A stretch of 33,503 nt of DNA. Source: Candidatus Schekmanbacteria bacterium. Lineage in GTDB: Bacteria > SZUA-182. A model generated the notes under the pieces. It was given only the letters and a program-made list of their open reading frames with translations, was not told the origin of the DNA and did not search any database. Of the stretch, positions 23,269 to 31,461 are shown piece after piece. The DNA is taken from the NCBI GenBank assembly GCA_016235675.1, contig JACRJN010000012.1, positions 1 to 33,503 of the forward strand, in the 5' to 3' direction. The translations under genes and the position numbers were made by a program. Positions within the stretch are counted from its first letter, which is position 1; each line of letters starts with the position of its first letter.

Positions 23269-24130
23269 AGGGCGATATTTCGATGGGGAATACCTCCTTG
23301 TTTTGCTTAACGGCCAGCATTTTGCAGCGTTTCCCGCAGGATACGCATTCCCCGCTTTGGAAATCCCCACAGCGAATAAACCCTTCCCGGTAATCCTGCA
23401 CCAAAACAAGCTGTGGGAAGTTCATGCCGACCGCTTGTGCCGCAGACCAGCCGAAAAAGGTCTCCGCCTTAGGATTCCAGGCGGTAATCAATCCCTCCCC
23501 GTCCAGGGAAATGATGGCGTCCGGGGCGCTTTCCACTATCGAACGCAGATATAACTCACTGTCTTTTAACGCCTCCCGGCTCTGTTCGGTAATGATTATC
23601 TGCGCGGTGGTATTGGCCAGCGCTTCCAACAAATTATCTTCATCGGGGGTAACCGGCTGTTGGGAAAAAAGCGCCATCACCCCCACAGTCTCCCCGCCCT
23701 GAGCAAGCAAACGATACCCGGCAAAGGCCGTCAGGCCGATTTCCTGCGCCCATTGACGGTTATGTACCCTGCTATCGTTTTGCACATCATTGGTTAAAAA
23801 TTTAGGTGTCTGGGCGGCCGCGATTAACCCGATTTTATAGCAGCCGACCGGTACGCGCCGGTGCCCTTTGCCGTCGATATGAGTATAGCGCCCGGAACTG
23901 GCTAAAAGATGCAGACAGCGTTCGGTATCCCGGCATTTATGCTGATATTGCGCCACTTTCCGGTGCATACATCTGCTGCACAAATCCCCTTTGCGCAGCA
24001 TCCAAATCCGACAGAAATCGGCGTGAAAGATTTTCACTACGCCGTCGGTGATTAATTTCAGTTTTTCCGCGATTGGCTTATCCACAAACAGGGAGGCAAT
24101 CAGTTCGTTTAATTCAAGCTGTCGGTTCAC
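23216..24130 (-). CDS. Hybrid histidine kinase, N-terminal part before frameshift (GAF-PAS)
   Basis: The first part of the split kinase starts with a GTG at 24130 preceded by AGGAGA. Residues about 10-165 form a GAF-like domain with an unusual Cys-rich stretch (CSRCMHRK, then [32 protein letters not shown]). Residues about 185-300 are a PAS domain ([19 protein letters not shown]) with another four-cysteine insert ([16 protein letters not shown]). After the C-run the frame drifts into [14 protein letters not shown] and stops at 23216. If translated alone it would be a 304-residue sensor without a kinase. There is no membrane segment, so a cytoplasmic redox or metal sensor is possible. Confidence 0.75.
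   Translation of the reverse strand: MNRQLELNELIASLFVDKPIAEKLKLITDGVVKIFHADFCRIWMLRKGDLCSRCMHRKVAQYQHKCRDTERCLHLLASSGRYTHIDGKGHRRVPVGCYKIGLIAAAQTPKFLTNDVQNDSRVHNRQWAQEIGLTAFAGYRLLAQGGETVGVMALFSQQPVTPDEDNLLEALANTTAQIIITEQSREALKDSELYLRSIVESAPDAIISLDGEGLITAWNPKAETFFGWSAAQAVGMNFPQLVLVQDYREGFIRCGDFQSGECVSCGKRCKMLAVKQNKEVFPIEISPSPPHKIGRQNRNKRFYP
23260..23268. other. Nine-G homopolymer causing a frameshift in a kinase gene
   Basis: Nine consecutive G (plus strand) fall within PAS-domain coding. With eight, the reading frame continues as [21 protein letters not shown], matching the end of a PAS domain. The tract may be an assembly error, a fixed mutation or a phase-variable switch. Confidence 0.85.
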
Positions 24131-24289
24131 CGGTTTTCTTCTCCTGCATAACTTTTATTCTCATGCGTTAGTCCATTGAGACTTGGCGACTACCTTGTTA
24201 TGTGCATTATTTGATCCTAAAACAAAAGCGTATGGTTATATTTATAGTACTTTATAGGGTAAACACAATGGTTGCACAAAAATATCTTT

Positions 24290-24391
24290 GTAGGGTGGGC
24301 TGTGCCCACCAAATTTGCTGACCTGACATTATTTTTGCCGGTCAAATATCCACCGGGAATGGTTTAAAATGGTGGGCAAAGCCCACCCTAC
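24290..24391. repeat. GTAGGGTGGGC inverted pair, 58-base spacer
   Basis: The left arm 24290-24311 is identical to the SIR2 cassette left end; the right arm 24370-24391 is its inverse with one mismatch. The spacer contains no gene. The region 24131-24289 is AT-rich and may hold the promoter of the split kinase gene; I see TATAAA-like motifs but no clear -35. Confidence 0.88.
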
Positions 24392-24404
24392 TATTGCTTA
24401 AAAT

Positions 24405-24491
24405 GTAGCGCAGGGCTTTAGCCCTGCTTTTTTCAAACGCGACATTCATGTCTAACCAGGTGGGGTAGCAGACCTAAAGGTCTGCGCTACA
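24405..24491. repeat. GTAGCGCAGGGC...GGTCTGCGCTAC inverted pair
   Basis: The arms GTAGCGCAGGGCTTTAGCCC and GCAGACCTAAAGGTCTGC (then GCTAC) are each hairpins and share the GTAGCGC/GCGCTAC ends in inverse orientation. A related end (CCCCCGCGCTAC) occurs near 29873-29884. It lies 22 bases beyond the double-receiver stop. Confidence 0.7.
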
Positions 24492-24513
24492 AAATAACGG
24501 GAAAACCACCGGC

Positions 24514-25482
24514 TCATATATTCCCTTCAATATCTTCCTCCGGCAGAACTTCTTTTTGCCGGGAGATAAGATTCTCGATTTTTTCCCATAGCTCTTCCAG
24601 CCTAATCGGCTTCGACAGGTAATCATCCATTCCGGCCTGCAAGCAGCGCCCTTGGTCTTCCGGACAATCGTCGGCGGTAAGGGCGATAATCGGGATATGT
24701 CCCCCGTGCTTTTTTTCCTGCTCCCGGATAATGGCGGTCAGATCGAAACCATCCATAAGCGGCATATGGACAGCCATCAGGATCAGGTCGATCCGGTATC
24801 TTTGCAGTTTCAGCAAAGCTTCCTGGCCGTTATTGGCCGAAATCACCTCGTGTTCGTATCTGGTCAGCAAATTTAGGATTAACTTTTGATTGACAAAGGA
24901 ATCCTCCACCAGGAGGATGGACAATTTTTGCATTGCCGCGGCCGGTAAACAGGGGGTCTGGATGTTTTTCAAACTGGATTCATCGAAAATCCACATAATG
25001 GCTTGGAATAATTCGGCCTGATTAAGCGGTTTGTGGAGATGTTTTATCAATCCCCAGCTATTTTCATCCTCTTTCGTCGGCATTTCTTCTGGTGAGTTAT
25101 CGGTAAGCAATAAAATCTTGGTTTTCCGGGATTCGGCCTCCGGCTTGATGCGCCGGATAATGGCCTGGTTATCCGCCTGCGGCGTCCGGGTGTCTAAGAT
25201 AAACAAGGGGAATTTATTATTTTCCCGCTCCAATATGGCGACGGCTTCAGCGCCGGTTTTCGCAAAAGTCGGTTTCATGCCTAATTTTGTCAACAGCTTG
25301 GCTAAAACAATTTGATCAGCCGGATTCTGCTCCACCACCATCACCGGCAAATCCTGTAATTTGGGAGAAAGCGGGAAAGAAACCGGTTTAGCTCGTCGCT
25401 GTCCTCGCCGCTTCCTGCCGATGGATCGAGTGACAGCCAGCACCAGTAATAAAAATCCGGCTATTTTACTGGAAAGACGCAT
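24514..25482 (-). CDS. Membrane-anchored double receiver protein without kinase
   Basis: This 322-residue protein has one N-terminal membrane helix (residues 6-20) followed by a basic stretch (GRKRRGQRRAK), then two receiver domains and no output or kinase domain. Receiver 1 (46-170) keeps Asp97 (FILDTRTP) and Lys151 but has EQ in place of the first acidic pair. Receiver 2 (187-305) has the acidic pair (VEDSF) and Lys291 but Ala237 where the phospho-acceptor Asp belongs (LILMAVHMP). At most receiver 1 can be phosphorylated. AAGGA lies seven bases before the ATG. It sits between the free HPt and the split kinase, so it may tune or titrate phosphoryl flow at the membrane. Confidence 0.85.
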   Translation of the reverse strand: MRLSSKIAGFLLLVLAVTRSIGRKRRGQRRAKPVSFPLSPKLQDLPVMVVEQNPADQIVLAKLLTKLGMKPTFAKTGAEAVAILERENNKFPLFILDTRTPQADNQAIIRRIKPEAESRKTKILLLTDNSPEEMPTKEDENSWGLIKHLHKPLNQAELFQAIMWIFDESSLKNIQTPCLPAAAMQKLSILLVEDSFVNQKLILNLLTRYEHEVISANNGQEALLKLQRYRIDLILMAVHMPLMDGFDLTAIIREQEKKHGGHIPIIALTADDCPEDQGRCLQAGMDDYLSKPIRLEELWEKIENLISRQKEVLPEEDIEGNI

Positions 25483-25506
25483 AGGTGTTCCTTGTTAAGG
25501 GGATTT

Positions 25507-25551
25507 GTAGGGTGGGCTGTGCCCACCAATGGTGGGCACAGCCCACCCTAC
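25507..25551. repeat. GTAGGGTGGGC inverted pair, 1-base spacer
   Basis: Arms 25507-25528 and 25530-25551 are perfect inverses separated by a single A. This is the compact form of the element found around the SIR2-like gene. Confidence 0.92.
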
Positions 25552-25566
25552 TATTACTCCCATTAT

Positions 25567-25643
25567 GTCATTCCCGAAGTAGTTATCGGGAATCTGGTTT
25601 TAGAATTAACACCATATCCCCGATAAAGACATTCGGGGATGAC
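25567..25643. repeat. Paired inverted hairpin repeat (GTCATTCCCGA...)
   Basis: The ends GTCATTCCCGA and TCGGGGATGAC are inverted, with inner hairpins around TCGGGAAT. It is related to the element at 14-100. The gap between the HPt and double-receiver genes is filled by this and the previous element. Confidence 0.75.
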
Positions 25644-25691
25644 AGGTTGAGAGCGGACAACCAATTTTAGCTCTATGAACACAACTTGGTA

Positions 25692-26036
25692 TTATCCGGT
25701 AAACTCGCCCAAAGCTGCCTTTAAAAGCTCCAGTTCCTTTTCCAGGACATGATACGTTTCTTCCGCCTGACTCAAATCAGCATTGCGCCCCATCATTTCC
25801 AGGGAAAAAGCGGCATCCACCACCCGATAGGCCGAGAAATTACCGGCCAATCCCTTAAGGGCATGGGCGCTGTCATCCAATTCTCCGGCGTTTTGGTCTG
25901 CAATCGCCTGGCGGATGTCCCTTAATTTGTCCGGATAATCTCTAAGGAAGATGGCGATAATCTCCTTCAGCAAATCCATCTTGCCTGAGACCCTGGTTAA
26001 AAGCTCCTCTTTTTTGATGACTTCTCTTTCGTCCAT
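25692..26036 (-). CDS. Free histidine phosphotransfer (HPt) protein
   Basis: This 114-residue single-domain HPt protein has a phospho-acceptor motif SAHALKGLAGNF at His58, set in a four-helix-bundle sequence (LLKEIIAIFLRDYPDKLRDIR and LEMMGRNADLSQAEETYHVLEKEL). I chose the ATG at 26036 because GGAGG lies five bases upstream; an ATG at 26048 would overlap that site. Its sequence resembles the HPt domain at the end of the last kinase of the array, including the M-G-R-x-x-(D/N)-LSQAE stretch. It lies just downstream of the large kinase, which lacks an HPt, so it is the likely acceptor from that kinase's receiver. Confidence 0.92.
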   Translation of the reverse strand: MDEREVIKKEELLTRVSGKMDLLKEIIAIFLRDYPDKLRDIRQAIADQNAGELDDSAHALKGLAGNFSAYRVVDAAFSLEMMGRNADLSQAEETYHVLEKELELLKAALGEFTG

Positions 26037-26049
26037 TTCCGCCTCCATT

Positions 26050-26172
26050 CTCCCCTCTTTGGAAAAGAGGGGTCGGGGGAGATTTTCTAATAATCTTCAT
26101 CAAACTTCTTGTTGCATAAAGACATTATAAGAAAATCCCCCCTCCCCCCCTTTGCTAAAGGGGGGACTTTGG
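26050..26172. repeat. Paired inverted repeat (CTCCCCTC...; ...AAAGGGGGGAC)
   Basis: The left arm (CTCCCCTCTTTGGAAAAGAG, then GGGTCGGGGGAGATTTTC) and right arm (GAAAATCCCCCCTCCCCCCC, then TTTGCTAAAGGGGGG) are inverted around about 43 bases. The right arm supplies the last codons and TAG stop of the large kinase gene. Confidence 0.8.
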
Positions 26173-29100
26173 TTCCGGCTTGTCCGGGTTAGGTTTATCC
26201 GACGATTTCTCCGCTTGGGAAATAAGCGGCAGGATTTGGCCGATAGCTTTAAACAACTCTTTGGCATCAATCGGCTTGGATACATAGCCGTCCATCCCTG
26301 CGTCCAGGCATTGTTCACGGTCACCTTTCAGGGCATTGGCGGTCATGGCGATGATCGGGATATGACCGCCGGAACTTTTTTCCTTCTCCCGGATTTTTCG
26401 TGTGGCCTGATAGCCGTCCATCAACGGCATATGCACATCCATTAAAATCAGGTCGGGGTTTTCTTTTTCCCAGATTTCCAGCGCTTCTTTCCCGTTAGCG
26501 GCGACGTTTAGCGAATGTCCGTATTTGGACAGTAAAATTACCGCCATTTTTTGATTGATTAGGGTGTCTTCCGCCAAAAGTATGCGCAAAGGCTGATTCC
26601 GCGGAGGCAGGCATACTTGCCTGTTTTCTAAAGACGCAGTTTCGGCAGCTATGGTTTTTGAGCTTTCCTGCCTGGCATAATCCAGGCGCGCGGTAAAATG
26701 AAAAATGCTGCCTTTACCCGCTTGGCTTTCCACCCAAAGTTTTCCGCCCATCATGCCCACCAGACGGGTGCAGATATTTAAGCCTAATCCGGTACCCCCG
26801 TATTTGCGGGTCGTGGAACTATCCACCTGCGAAAAGGCCTCGAAAATCATCTGCTGTTTTTCGGCGGGAATGCCGATTCCGGTGTCCTGGACAAAAATAT
26901 GCAGAACAATCCCGTTTATCTTACGTTCTTCAACCTCTACGCAAAGCTTGACTTCACCATGCTCAGTAAATTTAACCGCATTGCTCAAGAGATTAACCAG
27001 CACCTGGCACAGCCTGACAGGGTCTCCCCGCAAAAACTGCGGGGTGTCCGGGGCGATGACGGCTTTCAGCTCCACCCCTTTTTCTTTTGCCCGCAGCGCC
27101 GTCAAATCCGCAGCATGTTTAATTAATTCGGGGAGGTTAAAATCGATCGGATCGAAATCCAGTTTGCCCGCTTCGATTTTGGAAAAATCCAAAATATCGT
27201 TAATAATGGTTAATAAATCCTGGGTGGATGTTTTCACCATATCCAAATAACTTTTTTGCTCCAAGCTAAGATCGGTTCCCATCAGAATGTCGGTCATGCC
27301 GACGATACCGTTCATCGGGGTGCGAATTTCATGGCTCATATTGGCTAAAAACAGGCTTTTGGACTGGTTGGCCGCCTCCGCCGACTCCTTGGCCTTGACC
27401 AATTCATCGGTACGTATCCGCACTAATTTTTCCAGATGCTCCTGATGCTCGGCCAGGGCCGCTTCCGCCCTTTTGCGCTCTATGATTCCCGATAACACAT
27501 TGGCCACGGTTTTAAGAAAATCTTCTTCCTCCTGGTGGTGTTTATGGCCGGATTTAACGTAAACGTTCAACACCCCCAATACCTTCTCGCCGGAAACAAT
27601 CGGAACGCAGTAATGACCGTGATCAGCAGGTGCCAGGGGTTCGGCGTCATGACATTTATCGATCCCGCCGGAGAACTGTACCGTCTTTTCAAGCGCCGCA
27701 TGTCCGCATAAGCAATTCCCGATCGTTACCTGGGAGCACCAATTTTTTCCCCGATCCAGATTTATCGCGGATTTCATAACCAAAATATCGGGGTCGTTTT
27801 CAATTAAAAAAATCATTCCCTTATTTTCAAAATTCAACCAGGGGGTGTCCAGGATTAATGCTAAGATCCGGTTTAGTATCTGCTGTAAATCCAGCGGGTC
27901 CAGCGCTAAGCGTAAAATATTATTTAAAATATTTTGCGTCTGATGCTTATGCAGTAATTCTTCTTCGGCCCGTTTGCGTTCGGTAATGTCCCGGACAAAG
28001 GCGTTATATATGGTTTTGCCGTCCGCTTGACAGGGCGGCGAAATGGACACCTCCGCCGGGAATTCCTGCCCGTTTCGTTTTATTGCTGTCTTTTCAAGGC
28101 GTTGGTTAAATATTGCGGCTTCCCCGTTTTTTTGAATGGTTCTAAACCCGTTTTTGCATCTCTCCCGATAACGGACAGGTAAAATCAAGTCGGCCAGCGA
28201 CTTGCCGATGGCTTCTTCTTTAGACCAAAGAAACATAGACTCAGCCTGCCTGTTCCAGGCGATTATCTCTCCTTCGGCATCGGCGGAAATTACCGCATCC
28301 AGGGCGGTTTCCACTATCAGGCGGGTGCGCTCCGCCGATTCTTTTTTAATGGTTGCACGGGAGAAAAGCACCTCCCGGACCAGTTCTTTAAAACAGTTGT
28401 CCAGAACCAGAATTTCATCGCCCTTACGATTCCATTTTCCGGATATTCCCAGTTCATAATGGGAAAAATCTGCCATACAGCCGGTCAGATAGCGAACCCT
28501 CTTCAAGGTACAAAACATTAATAAAGCCAAGGTAATAACAATTACCAAAAAACTGATTAATTCATATTCCCGGTCATTATCGATTATGTTATCCGCTAAG
28601 ATTTTGATTTTTGATTTGGGTATCAGATTAACCAGGGTAACCAGCATCTCCGTATTGGCGAATCCGAATTCTTCTTCCTTTAAAATTAAAAATTTATCGC
28701 TCAGCGAGTTGAGCCTTTTCCCGGAAGGCGTTAACTGGGGATGGCTGCCGGCCAGAATGATATTCGGGGATAAGGTGGCCAGCACCAGCGGGTCTTTTCC
28801 CTTGGAGGGATTATATATAGCTGCGAAAAATTTATCGTCAATGACGGAAATGAGGGATAGAATCCCTTTTAATCGCCCGTCGGAAGTATAATAAAATCTC
28901 GATGCCGTCACATAGGCTTTATTGTTTACTAAGGTAATAAAGCCGCGCCCTTCACTCAAATCATAGATGGTCGTTCCCGGGGTTTGGAATACTTCGGGTA
29001 AATCAGCCTTTTTTTGTTTATATATTTCTCTGATTTTTTTATCCGAATCTAAAAGCAAAACCAGGTCAGGCCGGTTTAAATTATCTATTTTAACCGCTTC

Positions 29101-29433
29101 GGGAAACCATCCGGGATAGTCTTCATGCTGTGTTATCTCGTTGGAATAATTCCAGTTATTTTCAAATTTTACAGTCAGATAATTATCTATAGAGGTAAAC
29201 ATATCGACAATGTGATAAAAATTCTTTATCTGAATCTCGAAAAACATCCGATCAGCTTCGGCCTGGATTTTAATATTCTGGACAAATTGATTTTTAATGG
29301 TATCGGTAACCAGCCGGCTTTTTAATTTGTCCAGGACAGCCCAGACTATTATTCCCACACAGACAACAATAATCAGCATTTTAGGCAAGAGGGAGATGCG
29401 GGATAACCATGATGTTTTTGTTTTAGTTTCCAT
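26155..29433 (-). CDS. Hybrid histidine kinase with periplasmic sensor, PAS, GAF and receiver
   Basis: This 1092-residue protein is the first gene of the array. Membrane helices at about 17-37 and 291-310 flank a periplasmic domain of about 250 residues that looks Cache-like ([30 protein letters not shown]). A linker is followed by PAS (371-490; [20 protein letters not shown], ending [14 protein letters not shown]), GAF (about 505-655, with NCLCGHAA) and a coiled coil. The H-box has His701, the ATPase has [17 protein letters not shown] and GGTGLGLNI, and an intact receiver has Asp999 (LILMDVHMP) and SKP Lys. No HPt is attached; a separate HPt gene follows. The last residues ([13 protein letters not shown]) end in a repeat that supplies the stop. 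No ribosome site is seen before the ATG. Confidence 0.92.
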   Translation of the reverse strand: METKTKTSWLSRISLLPKMLIIVVCVGIIVWAVLDKLKSRLVTDTIKNQFVQNIKIQAEADRMFFEIQIKNFYHIVDMFTSIDNYLTVKFENNWNYSNEITQHEDYPGWFPEAVKIDNLNRPDLVLLLDSDKKIREIYKQKKADLPEVFQTPGTTIYDLSEGRGFITLVNNKAYVTASRFYYTSDGRLKGILSLISVIDDKFFAAIYNPSKGKDPLVLATLSPNIILAGSHPQLTPSGKRLNSLSDKFLILKEEEFGFANTEMLVTLVNLIPKSKIKILADNIIDNDREYELISFLVIVITLALLMFCTLKRVRYLTGCMADFSHYELGISGKWNRKGDEILVLDNCFKELVREVLFSRATIKKESAERTRLIVETALDAVISADAEGEIIAWNRQAESMFLWSKEEAIGKSLADLILPVRYRERCKNGFRTIQKNGEAAIFNQRLEKTAIKRNGQEFPAEVSISPPCQADGKTIYNAFVRDITERKRAEEELLHKHQTQNILNNILRLALDPLDLQQILNRILALILDTPWLNFENKGMIFLIENDPDILVMKSAINLDRGKNWCSQVTIGNCLCGHAALEKTVQFSGGIDKCHDAEPLAPADHGHYCVPIVSGEKVLGVLNVYVKSGHKHHQEEEDFLKTVANVLSGIIERKRAEAALAEHQEHLEKLVRIRTDELVKAKESAEAANQSKSLFLANMSHEIRTPMNGIVGMTDILMGTDLSLEQKSYLDMVKTSTQDLLTIINDILDFSKIEAGKLDFDPIDFNLPELIKHAADLTALRAKEKGVELKAVIAPDTPQFLRGDPVRLCQVLVNLLSNAVKFTEHGEVKLCVEVEERKINGIVLHIFVQDTGIGIPAEKQQMIFEAFSQVDSSTTRKYGGTGLGLNICTRLVGMMGGKLWVESQAGKGSIFHFTARLDYARQESSKTIAAETASLENRQVCLPPRNQPLRILLAEDTLINQKMAVILLSKYGHSLNVAANGKEALEIWEKENPDLILMDVHMPLMDGYQATRKIREKEKSSGGHIPIIAMTANALKGDREQCLDAGMDGYVSKPIDAKELFKAIGQILPLISQAEKSSDKPNPDKPEPKSPL

Positions 29434-29509
29434 AACATTGTGTTTTTTAATGCGTTACAACGAATAGTTCCGGCTTAGGGACTTGGAATTTTCAAATATA
29501 CCGTTTAAG

Positions 29510-29591
29510 GTCATTGCGAGCGACCGGAAGGAGCGAAGCAATCTCGGCATCCGTGGCCACGACGGGATTGCTTCGCTCCACTCGCAATGAC
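29510..29591. repeat. GTCATTGCGAG-family inverted repeat
   Basis: Third copy in the window; ends GTCATTGCGAG and CTCGCAATGAC with GAAGCAATCTCG and GGATTGCTTCG inner arms. It directly follows a solo GGGACTT end. Confidence 0.85.
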
Positions 29592-29823
29592 AGATGTGTA
29601 CATCATACGTTTTGAGGGTGCTCCAAAGGATGTGGTCGGTTCATATAAAAACAGTCTGTAGTTTTTATATTACTTGTTATGCAGCAATTGCGCCGGACAA
29701 AGCCTTGTGTGGTGGCACACAGATTACTTTTTTGGCGACGCTAAATAAAGTGTTTACTATCTACTGGGAAAAGAAGAAAAAGAGGGCTCGTCAGGGCGTC
29801 AGGCGTCTAGCCTGAGATTAATG

Positions 29824-29884
29824 TCGCGTTGGGGTTTATCCCCAACACGTTCGTCTGCAAGCGGGGGATGAACCCCCGCGCTAC
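29824..29884. repeat. GTCGCGTTGGGG...CCCCCGCGCTAC hairpin pair
   Basis: GTTGGGGTTTATCCCCAAC and GCGGGGGATGAACCCCCGC are two adjacent hairpins in a unit with GCG/CGC ends. The right end resembles the GCGCTAC end at 24485-24491. Confidence 0.65.
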
Positions 29885-29983
29885 AGATTGTTCTTTAACC
29901 TTTGACAGCAAATTGGTATTAGGCGCCCAGCCTGAGCCGGGAAGGAAGGATAGAAGAGCGTATGATTTTCATTTCGCGGGGTG

Positions 29984-30253
29984 TTAAAACTTGACAATCA
30001 AGGGACTTGGAATTTTCAAATATACCGTTTCTGGATCGTGATAATCACCCCCACCCCGTCCCTCCCCCATCAAGGGGGAGGGGAATAAATTCCCTCCCCC
30101 CGTGCGGGGGAGGGTTAGGGTGGGGGGTATTTTAATATTTTCTAAGTCCCCAATAACTTGATTAATCTCTCTTTTAATCAGGCCCAAAGTTAAAGCATTA
30201 ATTCCGGAAATATGGACGCTTCTTTTGAGTGTTCCGTTAAAAAGTATGTTCAT
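29984..30253 (-). pseudogene. Truncated hypothetical gene reading into a repeat
   Basis: An ATG at 30253 with AAGGA upstream begins 14 bases after the glycosyltransferase stop. The first 35 or so residues (MNILFNGTLKRSVHI, then INALTLGLIKREINQVIG) look like real coding, with balanced hydrophobic and charged residues. From about 30150 the frame is translated repeat (IPPTLTLPRTGGGN and so on). I infer a gene of unknown function cut off by the MITE-like element at 30002-30150. Nothing in the short N-terminus lets me assign a family. Confidence 0.5.
30002..30150. mobile_element. 149-base MITE-like element with GGGACTT terminal inverted repeats
   Basis: The left end GGGACTTGGAATTTTCAAAT (then ATACC) and inverted right end GGGACTTAGAAAATATTAAA (then ATACC) match at 18 of 25 positions. 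The interior is a CCCTCCCCC/GGGGGAGGG hairpin pair (30045-30128) related to the repeat at 8804-8910. Solo ends are at 7628-7652 and 29478-29502. It encodes nothing and would need a transposase from elsewhere. Confidence 0.65.
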
Positions 30254-30267
30254 GACACTTTTCCTTA

Positions 30268-31461
30268 TTAAGAAGCTGATTTGACCAATCCACCCGGCAG
30301 CACTTCTTTCAAAACCCTGGTTATATTTTTAGCCCGCTCATCCCAGGTGTATTGTTGCACATCGGAAAAGGCTTGCCGGCTTAACCGGTTACGCAGGTTT
30401 TGATCGGAAAGAAGCTCGCGGATACCGCTGGCCAAGGCGGCAGGGTTTTCCGGGGGAACCAAAATAGCGTTAACCTTGTGCGTAAGAATTTCCCGGAGGG
30501 AAGGCAGATCGGAAGCCACTATCGGGACTTTGGCCGCCATATACTCAAACGCCTTTAAGGGGGAGGTATATTGGGAGGTAATTAAGTTGTTGGTATAGGG
30601 GATAATGGCCACATCCGCCACAGACATCAGGTTACTTACTTCGCAATGGGGAACCCATCCGCAAAATTTTACTTGTTTTTCGATACCTAAATTCTGTACG
30701 CTGATTTTATATTTCCCGATACAGGACGGACTGCCCCCGATTATATAGAGCATGGTTTGCTTATCCAGGAAGGTTAATGCCTCGATTAAAACATCGACCC
30801 CTCTGTTGGAATAGAGCTGTCCCACATAACAGATAGTTTTTCCCGGACGGTTTTCTCTGGCGGACGAACCCGGTATCACCTCAATTTTAGCGGCATCCGG
30901 TATTACGTGAATATTTTGCACCCCGAATTTCTCTTCTATCCCCTTTTTCAGCCCGCTGCTGATGGAGATTAGCGCCGAGGCGTGTTTATAGATATATTCT
31001 TCTATTCTTTGCAGCTTATTTAGGCGCTTTTCCTTTTTAATCACTGATGTCAAGCCGAAAATCTCATGGGTTTCAAAAACAATCGGTAAGTTGATAAGCT
31101 TTTGCATTTTCAGCAGTATATTAGCTATTTTTATATGCCTTACAAATATTATGTCGATTTTCTTGTGCCGCAATAATTCAAACAGCTTGATTAAGAAAAA
31201 CAAATAATATACCCCATTCCAGGAAAACCTGATTTTGCCCCGCAATCTAAAGGTGGAAATCGGCTCTATTTTCAGATTGGGGTGATCCTTAATCCCGTAG
31301 TGTTGAATCAATTGAGCTTGCGTCCATCCTTTGGCAATACCTACAGCTAATATAACCTGGTTTCCATTTTCCGCCAGAGCATAGGCGGTATTCATAATCT
31401 GAATAGATCGGGCTTTATCCATGGGGAAAACTTCATTTACAGGATAAAATATTCTGATCAT
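30268..31461 (-). CDS. Glycosyltransferase family 4 (GT-B fold)
   Basis: This 397-residue cytoplasmic or membrane-associated glycosyltransferase has an acceptor domain opening MIRIFYPVNEVFPMDKARSIQ. The C-terminal donor domain has CYVGQLYSNRGVDVLIEAL, VKFCGWVPHCEV and the E-x7-E region SPLKAFEYMAAKVPIVASDLPSLREIL. These are GT4 features, transferring a sugar from a nucleotide donor with retention. The start overlaps the methyltransferase stop by four bases (ATGA), so translation is coupled. With its neighbours it probably builds a surface polysaccharide or LPS outer part. The donor sugar cannot be read from sequence. Confidence 0.88.
   Translation of the reverse strand: MIRIFYPVNEVFPMDKARSIQIMNTAYALAENGNQVILAVGIAKGWTQAQLIQHYGIKDHPNLKIEPISTFRLRGKIRFSWNGVYYLFFLIKLFELLRHKKIDIIFVRHIKIANILLKMQKLINLPIVFETHEIFGLTSVIKKEKRLNKLQRIEEYIYKHASALISISSGLKKGIEEKFGVQNIHVIPDAAKIEVIPGSSARENRPGKTICYVGQLYSNRGVDVLIEALTFLDKQTMLYIIGGSPSCIGKYKISVQNLGIEKQVKFCGWVPHCEVSNLMSVADVAIIPYTNNLITSQYTSPLKAFEYMAAKVPIVASDLPSLREILTHKVNAILVPPENPAALASGIRELLSDQNLRNRLSRQAFSDVQQYTWDERAKNITRVLKEVLPGGLVKSAS

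Larger units (their letters stand above)
29434..29983. other. Repeat-rich non-coding stretch
   Basis: It contains a solo GGGACTTGGAATTTTCAAAT end (29478-29502), a CATTGCGAG element (29510-29591) and a hairpin pair around 29824-29884. Two related motifs, AGGCGTCTAGCCTGAG (near 29800) and AGGCGCCCAGCCTGAG (near 29921), also occur. An open frame at 29594-29815 starts inside the repeat and resembles nothing I know, so I treat it as non-coding or a relic. Confidence 0.6.

Noticed and set aside
22543-23310. Plus-strand open frame of 255 residues
   Set aside because: It is antisense to the GAF/HisKA region of the split kinase, whose motifs are clear; no recognisable domain in this frame.
23268-23409. 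Upstream extension of the split kinase's second frame
   Set aside because: Before the C-run this frame is out of register with the PAS coding in the other frame and reads as Lys/Arg/Pro-rich shadow.
29594-29815. Plus-strand ORF of 73 residues
   Set aside because: Starts at the edge of a repeat, low complexity end (KKKKRARQG) and no similarity I can recognise.
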